Shown in pieces: positions 1 through 4,249 of a stretch of 5,909 bases of DNA. This DNA is from Clostridiales bacterium (GTDB taxonomy: Bacteria; Bacillota; Clostridia; Christensenellales; CAG-138), in assembly GCA_004558825.1 (NCBI GenBank), contig SFDB01000041.1, positions 1 to 5,909 on the forward strand, read 5' to 3'. The stretch's first letter is position 1. The number at the start of each line of letters is the position of its first letter. Below the pieces are notes generated by a model, which ran no database searches, was not told the DNA's origin, and saw nothing but the letters and a program-made list of their open reading frames with translations. Made by a program: the position numbers and the translations under genes.

Positions 1-1205
1 GCCACGCCTAGAGCGGTAAACGCCGCGCCAACAGCTAGTAGCCCCGCCGCGTTACGTCCTAACGTCTTAACTAGGTCTTTGTTATCCTCAATAAAGACTA
101 TAAGCGCCGATGCTATCTTTGTAATAGCCTCTGCAAGTCCTTTTATTTCCGGACTTAGCGCGTCGCCTAAGGCTATACTCGCGCCTTCAACCGCGCTTTT
201 TAACGCGTCAAAAGAGCCTGTTAGACCGGACTCCATTTGCTCGCGTAGCTCTTTCGCGGCCCCCGCGCTTGCCTTCATTGTCTCCTTGTTCTCGGTCAAG
301 TCGGGGGCAGATAGCAAGGATACGCCCGCCGTAGTTGCGATCGTTCCGAATAGCTCTTGAACTGTCCCGGCTAGCTTGTCGCCCATCCCTTGCGCGGCGG
401 CTTGCGCCTCTGCGAATACGTCGACAAGGGAGCGGAGCTGACCATCTGCGCCCCGGAGGTTGACGTTAAAAAGTTCTTCAAATTTGCTTGACTTGCCCGC
501 ATTTTGAAGGCTTAGAAAAATCGACCGCAGAGACGTTCCCGCCTGCGATGCATCAAGGCCCATGTTTCGCAAGGACATAGTAAGGGCCACCACGTCCTCT
601 ACAGTTTGCCCAACAGCGGCCCCTGCCGCGCCCGAAAATTTGAGAGACTCCCCAAGCTCCGTTGCAGATATCGCCGCCGCGTTCGTTGCTTTTGTGAGGA
701 TGTCCGCATATTTCACGGCCTCAGTCGCACCCACGCCGAACTGGTTAAGAGAGGCCCCCAACATGTCCGCCGCTTCGTCGACTGTCACGCCTAGCCCGCG
801 CGCTAAGTCCATTACAGGGGATATTGCGTTGACGATTTCCGACGGGTTAAAGCCCATACGACCTAGGGCGGTCATGCCGTCGGCTACCTGCGACGCGCTC
901 CAGCTTGTCGACGCTCCCAGTTCAAGGGCTACGTCGTTCATCTTCTGTAGCTCTTGCTCCGTCGCCTTCGTTACGCCTTTTAGCGTCAATATACGTTGCT
1001 CAAAGTCGGCAAAGGCTTTAACGCCTAGAGCTGCGGGGGCGGCGATTGTCGCGCCTAAACCGGCGAAAGCTGCGCCCAAATCCTCAACGTTGCCAGAGAA
1101 GTCCTTTAATTTGTCCTCTGCATCCTTTAACCCCTTGTATAGCTTAGAGTTATCGGCGGTAATCTCTACGTATGCCCCGCCCGCCTTTACGTCATTTTTG
1201 GCCAT
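1..1205 (-). CDS. Phage tail tape measure protein, TP901 family, N-terminal part (runs off the left edge)
   Basis: This protein sets tail length and is threaded inside the tail tube during assembly. My translation from the ATG at 1205 stays open for 401 codons to the left edge, so the C-terminal part lies outside the window. It starts MAKNDVKAGGAYVEITADNS. A charged helical segment (about residues 20-45) and an Ala/Gly-rich hydrophobic stretch (about 44-62) follow. Residues about 70-270 match the TP901 tape measure core, including W-S-A-S-Q-V-A-D-G-M-T-A-L-G near 102 and a later S-L-R-S-I-F-L-S-L-Q motif. The visible end (about 385-401) is hydrophobic and Ala/Gly-rich, as in tape measure proteins with membrane-active segments. 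The start has an AAGGGGG ribosome binding site five bases upstream, and the gene overlaps the end of the chaperone gene by 14 bases, suggesting translational coupling. Family assignment is firm; total length is unknown. Confidence 0.93.
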   Translation of the reverse strand, partial: MAKNDVKAGGAYVEITADNSKLYKGLKDAEDKLKDFSGNVEDLGAAFAGLGATIAAPAALGVKAFADFEQRILTLKGVTKATEQELQKMNDVALELGASTSWSASQVADGMTALGRMGFNPSEIVNAISPVMDLARGLGVTVDEAADMLGASLNQFGVGATEAVKYADILTKATNAAAISATELGESLKFSGAAGAAVGQTVEDVVALTMSLRNMGLDASQAGTSLRSIFLSLQNAGKSSKFEELFNVNLRGADGQLRSLVDVFAEAQAAAQGMGDKLAGTVQELFGTIATTAGVSLLSAPDLTENKETMKASAGAAKELREQMESGLTGSFDALKSAVEGASIALGDALSPEIKGLAEAITKIASALIVFIEDNKDLVKTLGRNAAGLLAVGAAFTALGV

Positions 1206-1878
1206 CAAATCCCCCTTGATTCTCGTTGATGAATTCGCTTAAACTCTGATTCTTTTTGTACTTACGGCGCAATGCTTCAAGCCGTTCTTTTTTTTCTGCA
1301 AGCGTGAAGGCGTTAAAGTCGCCGGGCGCCTTGATTTGTGAACGTTTCCGCGCGTGGACGTTCCACATCATGCACAGAAGGGCCGATTGTTTCGCGGCCT
1401 CTTGTTTCAGGTTGGCCACGGCTAGGGCTTGCAATTCCCAGAGCTGCAAGCGCCTATAAAATCCCCCAGCATTAGCGGCGGCAACTAGCCCGAATATGTC
1501 GTCTAACGTTACTTTTTTTACGGTGTTTTCAGAAATTACCCCTTGACAATCTGAGGAACTGTCCCCGCTTTTTGCCTTTCTCCCCCCGGAATAAAAGGCC
1601 ACCAACGCGGCTAATAAGCGCGGATAGATTCTTTTCAGAATGTCAAGGGGTAACTTTCGAAAAAATCGTAATTTGTCGGATTCGTCAACCGTGCATGCGT
1701 AAAAAAGCACGCGCCGGAGTCCTTTTGCTGTCTGGATCCATTCGAAGGCAGAGACGCCTTCGGCGTTCTTTTCGAACGGGTTGAAAAAGTCAACCCCGTC
1801 TGTTAAAAAAATGTCCAAAAAAACGCCAATATTTAACGCTGCTTTATAGGTCTTTCCGTCTAAATCGGTTATTTGCAT
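1192..1878 (-). CDS. Tail assembly chaperone, in-frame G/T-like two-domain protein
   Basis: It lies between the tail tube and tape measure genes, the position of the lambda G/GT-type tail assembly chaperones that hold the tape measure protein for tube polymerisation. The 228-residue product has an N-terminal domain (about 1-100, opening M-Q-I-T-D-L-D-G-K-T-Y-K), a polar linker (about 100-120, G-G-R-K-A-K-S-G-D-S-S-S-D) and a C-terminal domain (about 138-228). The last contains L-W-E-L-Q-A-L-A and N-V-H-A-R-K-R-S-Q-I-K-A-P-G-D-F, resembling the T-like chaperone half made by frameshifting in many siphophages. Here both halves lie in one frame. A slippery A_AAA_AAA sequence at codons 120-122 could yield a 135-residue short form. 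The ATG at 1878 has no close ribosome binding site; the nearest AAGGGG is about 15 bases upstream, inside a hairpin arm. No other start fits before an upstream stop. The role is inferred mainly from position and architecture. Confidence 0.72.
   Translation of the reverse strand: MQITDLDGKTYKAALNIGVFLDIFLTDGVDFFNPFEKNAEGVSAFEWIQTAKGLRRVLFYACTVDESDKLRFFRKLPLDILKRIYPRLLAALVAFYSGGRKAKSGDSSSDCQGVISENTVKKVTLDDIFGLVAAANAGGFYRRLQLWELQALAVANLKQEAAKQSALLCMMWNVHARKRSQIKAPGDFNAFTLAEKKERLEALRRKYKKNQSLSEFINENQGGFDGQK
1206..1217 (-). promoter_or_regulatory. Ribosome binding site of the tape measure gene
   Basis: AAGGGGG at 1217-1211 followed by the spacer ATTTG lies directly upstream of the ATG at 1205. 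It sits inside the last codons of the chaperone gene and fixes the tape measure start. It contains one of the six CAAGGGG heptamers clustered in this part of the window. Confidence 0.75.
1513..1519 (-). promoter_or_regulatory. Candidate -1 ribosomal frameshift heptamer A_AAA_AAA in the chaperone gene
   Basis: The coding strand reads GTA AAA AAA GTA at codons 120-123, so seven A residues are phased exactly as X_XXY_YYZ for a -1 slip. After a slip the new frame encodes SNVRRHIRASCRR and stops at TAA (1474-1472), giving a 135-residue protein. An AAGGGG lies 19 bases upstream of the heptamer. No convincing stimulatory hairpin starts 5-9 bases downstream. The phasing is seen directly; use of the site is inferred. 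Confidence 0.5.
1532..1658. repeat. 13-bp perfect inverted repeat within the chaperone gene, upstream of the slippery heptamer
   Basis: On the plus strand TTACCCCTTGACA (1536-1548) is the exact reverse complement of TGTCAAGGGGTAA (1641-1653). Four more base pairs, GAAA (1532-1535) with TTTC (1655-1658), extend it past a single bulged base at 1654. In the mRNA this gives a stem of 17 pairs closing a 92-base loop, and it ends 12 bases before the slippery heptamer. The repeat itself is certain; its function is not known. Confidence 0.7.
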
Positions 1879-1976
1879 TGTATCGTAAACGCGCCCCTTG
1901 CGTTAAAAACCCTCAAAAAACAAACAAAAAAAGGGTGAAGGGGTATTGACAAGGGGCGCGGGTTAGTTGTTAATGA
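1879..1976 (-). other. 98-base intergenic leader between tail tube and chaperone genes
   Basis: This is the only sizeable non-coding gap in the window. In the mRNA sense it carries an 11-bp GC-rich inverted repeat, a U-rich central stretch (two runs of six or seven U), and a nested 5-bp repeat, ACCCT at 1909-1913 and AGGGT at 1932-1936. I see no ORF, no clear sigma-70 promoter on the minus strand and no classic terminator. A structured leader for the chaperone gene is the likeliest role. Confidence 0.5.
1890..1960. repeat. 11-bp perfect inverted repeat in the intergenic leader
   Basis: CGCGCCCCTTG (1890-1900) is the exact reverse complement of CAAGGGGCGCG (1950-1960), with 49 bases between. 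In the mRNA the 3' arm, which contains AAGGGG, ends 11 bases before the chaperone ATG, so a folded stem would hide the only purine-rich ribosome binding site candidate of that gene. The stem is followed by only three U, so it does not look like an intrinsic terminator. The repeat is certain; the regulatory reading is inference. Confidence 0.7.
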
Positions 1977-2415
1977 TTAGCCTTGCGGAAGAGCGACGAT
2001 CGGCCCCCAGCTTTCCAGGGTGATTTGACATTCAACCGCTGTTGCATCCATTCCGACTGACTCGCTATAATTCGTAAGAATGAAGACGCCAGAAAACCCG
2101 CCTTTTGTCGGCTGTGTCGCGCTCTGTTCGAACTTGACCTCTAACCCTTTCCCCGCATAAGTTGATGACAGAAAGAGGGTAACCAACCCTTCTTGGCACT
2201 CGTCGCCGTCGATCTTGTTAAACGTGACAGAGAGGGACGCGGAACGCTTGCCCAGGTTAGACTTAGTCCAGCCCTGGTCGTCGCGTGTCGAGTTGTCGAC
2301 CGTCTCAGCCTGGAACGTTAGGGAGCCGGATTTATAGCCGCCTAGCTTAGCGCCTCCGATGGTCAGCTGTCCCTCGTTACTTAATATTTGTGATGTCTGT
2401 AGTAGTAAAAGCCAT
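1977..2415 (-). CDS. Phage tail tube (major tail) protein, with a +1 frame break near its start
   Basis: Subunit of the tail tube. The well-coded frame is open from 2414 to the TAA at 1977 and contains Q-L-T-I-G-G-A-K-L-G-G-Y-K-S-G-S-L-T-F, then alternating beta-strand segments with D-N-S-T-R-D-D-Q-G-W, ending W-G-P-I-V-A-L-P-Q-G. This is the beta-rich pattern of siphovirus tube proteins, and position before chaperone and tape measure agrees. That frame has no ATG, GTG or TTG in its first part; its first ATG, at 2186, would remove half the fold. The convincing start, ATG at 2415 behind AAGGTG, is in another frame and stops after 12 codons (MAFTTTDITNIK, TAA at 2379-2377). Skipping one base between 2410 and 2377 joins the two into about 145 residues. 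The cause may be a sequencing indel, a real mutation or programmed frameshifting; no classic +1 slip site is evident. Confidence 0.72.
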
Positions 2416-2427
2416 TAAAACACCTTA
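2416..2427 (-). promoter_or_regulatory. Ribosome binding site marking the tail tube start
   Basis: AAGGTG followed by a short A/T spacer stands before the ATG at 2415 and overlaps the stop of the upstream neck gene. It matches the start signals of neighbouring genes in type and spacing, which is the main reason to take 2415 as the true start despite the frame break that follows. Confidence 0.6.
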
Positions 2428-3012
2428 AATAATTCTACGGAAAAAATTAGTAATTTTATCGCGGTTGACGTTGAGGGCGGGGCCCATGTATGGACGGGGA
2501 GCAATTCGGAACGTCTTTTTTTCTCGGCTCTCGTCGGTCGTCAAGACGTTTTCGCCAATCTTCCCGGCGGCTCTTAACCGCTTAATCATCGCGTCCCGAT
2601 TGTGGATTTTTGCCCGCCAATCCTTCCCCGCCCTCTTACTCTTGCGTGGTGGCAGTTGGTTTTGACGGCTTAAGACCTTATCCGCTCTGAGCTTACGCGC
2701 AACTATCGCGCCTAGGGAGGCCGTCCGCTGTCCGCCATATTCCAGAACAGCGGGGGTTGAATCGAAGTTCTGGAATCTGACGGGGCCGACGACGACCCCC
2801 CCGGCGTCGCTTTGATACGTTATCGAGTTTTTAAAACGCCTTCCGCGCGCGTGTGGAGGATTCCCCGGCGTGGATGGTTTTTTTACGGTACGAATCGACC
2901 GGCGGGCGGTCAATCTGACGACAGCCCCCGCGCGTCTAAAAGCCTCTTTTTGTCCCTTAATCGTCGCATCTTCGACGGTTAGGCGGTCGAATTCGTATTT
3001 AACGTTAAGCAT
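2425..3012 (-). CDS. HK97 gp10 / Mu virion-morphogenesis-like neck protein
   Basis: A small basic protein of the head-tail connector or tail completion set, 195 residues. Family features seen: an N-terminal helical part with A-F-R-R-A-G-A-V-V-R-L-T-A-R-R-S (about 24-39), then P-G-N-P-P-H-A-R-G-R-R-F-K-N-S-I-T-Y (49-66), V-V-V-G-P (73-77), L-E-Y-G-G (90-94) and the C-terminal R-P-Y-M-G-P-A-L (173-180). The H-A-R-G-R-F-K-x-S-I and R-P-x-M-G-P-A-L blocks are hallmarks of this group. Between L-E-Y-G-G and R-P-Y-M lies a highly basic stretch of about 75 residues, longer than in compact HK97 gp10. The ATG at 3012 has AAGG seven bases upstream and overlaps the preceding gene by 8 bases (ATGCTTAA). 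The exact structural role, connector or tail completion, is uncertain. Confidence 0.8.
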   Translation of the reverse strand: MLNVKYEFDRLTVEDATIKGQKEAFRRAGAVVRLTARRSIRTVKKPSTPGNPPHARGRRFKNSITYQSDAGGVVVGPVRFQNFDSTPAVLEYGGQRTASLGAIVARKLRADKVLSRQNQLPPRKSKRAGKDWRAKIHNRDAMIKRLRAAGKIGENVLTTDESREKKTFRIAPRPYMGPALNVNRDKITNFFRRII

Positions 3013-3469
3013 TGTTAAACCTTATAAAGCGCCTTAAATCAAATGATATAGAGGATTTAAACCCGTAGGCGTTAGCGTCCCCGCCGTCTACGTCTGCGAT
3101 AGCCGGGGAGGTCGTCAAACACGCTGTAACGGGCTTAAAATGGTTATCGTCTATATCATAAGTTGCGAACGGTAACAGCTTTAAAAGCTTTTCCACGGCC
3201 TCAAAATAGGGCGCATACGCGCTTATCTCAGACGTGCCGACGTAGCCGGTAAGCTCAATTAGTACGGACGCGTTTTGGGCTTGCGTGTCTCTATCGAAAA
3301 CATCAAGCGTAAGCGATAAGGGGATGACGTTTGCCTTCGGCGCGTCTGTTACCTCAAGGACGGGCGCAAGAGAGACCGCCCCCGCAACGTCCGGTAACGA
3401 CTCTTTCACGACGTGTAAAACGTCGTTTAAAATCATGTTGCACAGCTGGATAAACACAGGGGTGGCCAT
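3005..3469 (-). CDS. Probable tail terminator / tail completion protein
   Basis: A 154-residue protein between the head-closure and gp10-like genes. It shows an N-terminal helix (about 4-24, F-I-Q-L-C-N-M-I-L-N-D-V-L), hydrophobic beta strands (about 49-60 and 67-77, S-V-L-I-E-L-T-G-Y-V-G), a second helix (about 85-100, Y-F-E-A-V-E-K-L-L-K-L-L) and a C-terminal strand S-S-I-S-F-D-L-R-R-F. This helix-beta-helix-beta layout is that of tail terminators, which cap the tube and join it to the head. I see no diagnostic motif, so the call rests on predicted fold, size and position. The ATG at 3469 follows AGAGG by nine bases. In many siphophages the terminator follows the gp10-like gene; here the order would be reversed, which lowers confidence. 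Confidence 0.5.
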   Translation of the reverse strand: MATPVFIQLCNMILNDVLHVVKESLPDVAGAVSLAPVLEVTDAPKANVIPLSLTLDVFDRDTQAQNASVLIELTGYVGTSEISAYAPYFEAVEKLLKLLPFATYDIDDNHFKPVTACLTTSPAIADVDGGDANAYGFKSSISFDLRRFIRFNNA

Positions 3470-3490
3470 TCTCTAAAACCTCTTAAACTC

Positions 3491-3835
3491 TTAATCCTTC
3501 AATTCTTGGACGTGGACGCGTAGCGTCTCGCGCGTCGCGTCGCTCCATCGCCAGAGCTCCCCCGCAATGGGGGTTGTAATGTAACGGGAGCCGTCGTCGT
3601 CAAACTTTATAACGTCTTCCTTTTTGGGGAGATAATCCCCCGAAGAGCGGAGGAAAACGTCAATATTTTTGACGACAACGCGCACACCTTCAGACGTGAT
3701 TTGATCGGACTTAGTGACGCCCAACCAACCAACGCCCGCCCATTCTACGACCCCTCCGCGAAGGATAGAGACGGGACGCCCCCAGGAATCCTCGAGACGG
3801 TCGCCGCCTATCTTAAATCTAGTATATACGTTCAT
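3491..3835 (-). CDS. Head-closure / head-tail joining protein
   Basis: A 114-residue protein that probably closes the portal channel and forms the head-side docking surface for the tail (SPP1 gp16-like stopper group). The C-terminal half has the expected pattern: Y-L-P-K-K-E-D-V-I-K-F (68-78), D-G-S-R-Y-I-T-T-P (81-89), E-L-W-R-W-S-D (93-99) and T-L-R-V-H-V (104-109). This is the P-x-x-x-D-x-I, glycine-turn-tyrosine and W-x-W-x-D series typical of these proteins. The N-terminal half holds W-G-R-P-V-S-I-L-R-G and is otherwise unremarkable. It starts four bases after the cement gene stop with only a weak GAG-like ribosome binding site, so translational coupling is likely. The exact subfamily is inferred. 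Confidence 0.68.
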   Translation of the reverse strand: MNVYTRFKIGGDRLEDSWGRPVSILRGGVVEWAGVGWLGVTKSDQITSEGVRVVVKNIDVFLRSSGDYLPKKEDVIKFDDDGSRYITTPIAGELWRWSDATRETLRVHVQELKD

Positions 3836-3839
3836 TTGC

Positions 3840-4229
3840 TCAGGATGACGTGGGGCCCTTGTAGGTCGTGTTGTTTATGCCCAGCAACAGCACCAACGGC
3901 TCGGCGGCGCTTGCGCGGGCTTTCGACGCAATACCCGCGTAAACGTATTTATCGCCAGCCGCTAGCGAGAATGTAACCTTGTTAGTCGTGGAATCATGGA
4001 AGGCGTAGACCTGTTGGTATTGCGCAACGACTGGGATATCGGTGGTATTAAATGAGAATTCTCCCAAGATGTCCAGCACCCCAGACTGTCCAGGCTCCAC
4101 TTGCGCTGGGGTAACACCAATAACGCCATAGTATTTGAGGCGGTCGCCGACGACGACAGGGGCCCCAGGCTCTAGCGTGGTTGTGCCTGTGTTAACAAAC
4201 GGAATTTGTATTTTATCGCGTAGCAACAT
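3840..4229 (-). CDS. DUF2190-type capsid cement / decoration protein
   Basis: A 129-residue protein directly after the capsid gene, as expected for a small stabilising protein on the outside of the head. It shows the DUF2190 layout: I-P-F-V-N-T-G near the start (9-15), L-E-P-G-A-P-V-V-V-G-D (19-29) and Y-Y-G-V-I-G-V-T (33-40). Further along are E-P-G-Q-S-G-V-L-D-I-L-G-E-F-S-F (45-60), A-G-D-K-Y-V-Y-A-G-I-A (91-101) and P-L-V-L-L-L (111-116). The many Gly and Val residues and short beta strands suit a compact beta barrel. The start at 4229 lies 20 bases after the capsid TGA, with GAGGA about nine bases upstream. It has no cysteines, signal peptide or membrane segment. The capsid-binding role is known for the family and inferred here. 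Confidence 0.78.
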   Translation of the reverse strand: MLLRDKIQIPFVNTGTTTLEPGAPVVVGDRLKYYGVIGVTPAQVEPGQSGVLDILGEFSFNTTDIPVVAQYQQVYAFHDSTTNKVTFSLAAGDKYVYAGIASKARASAAEPLVLLLGINNTTYKGPTSS

Positions 4230-4249
4230 TATTTTAAATCCTCACTTTC

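Noticed and set aside
79..1242. Plus-strand ORFs at 79-360, 562-1242 and 606-794
   Set aside because: They lie opposite the tape measure coding frame, which is well supported. Their Ala/Ser/Pro-rich translations look like antisense shadows with no recognisable domain.
1427..1451. 7-bp perfect hairpin GCTTGCA/TGCAAGC downstream of the slippery heptamer
   Set aside because: It starts about 60 bases beyond the heptamer, too far for the usual 5-9 base spacing of a frameshift stimulator, so I do not link it to the slip site.
1890..1960. Intrinsic terminator between tube and chaperone genes
   Set aside because: The GC-rich stem is followed by UUUACG rather than a U-run. The U-runs are in the loop, and the nested 5-bp stem is weak with a long loop.
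1946..1975. Plus-strand TTGACA at 1946-1951 as an antisense promoter
   Set aside because: The -35 match is perfect but the best -10 candidates at usable spacing (GTTAAT, TTAATG) are poor, and TTGACA here is part of the inverted-repeat arm region. A second TTGACA at 1543-1548 has no -10 at all.
2416..3484. Similar A/T-rich start regions (TTTAAGG...TTTTA...ATGGC) before the tube and terminator-like genes as possible recombination linkers
   Set aside because: The similarity is short and explained by shared ribosome binding sites plus A/T spacers.
1256..3976. Plus-strand ORFs at 1256-1459, 1572-1784, 2465-2665, 3285-3476 and 3701-3976
   Set aside because: Each is antisense to a convincing minus-strand virion gene, lacks a family pattern, and is short.
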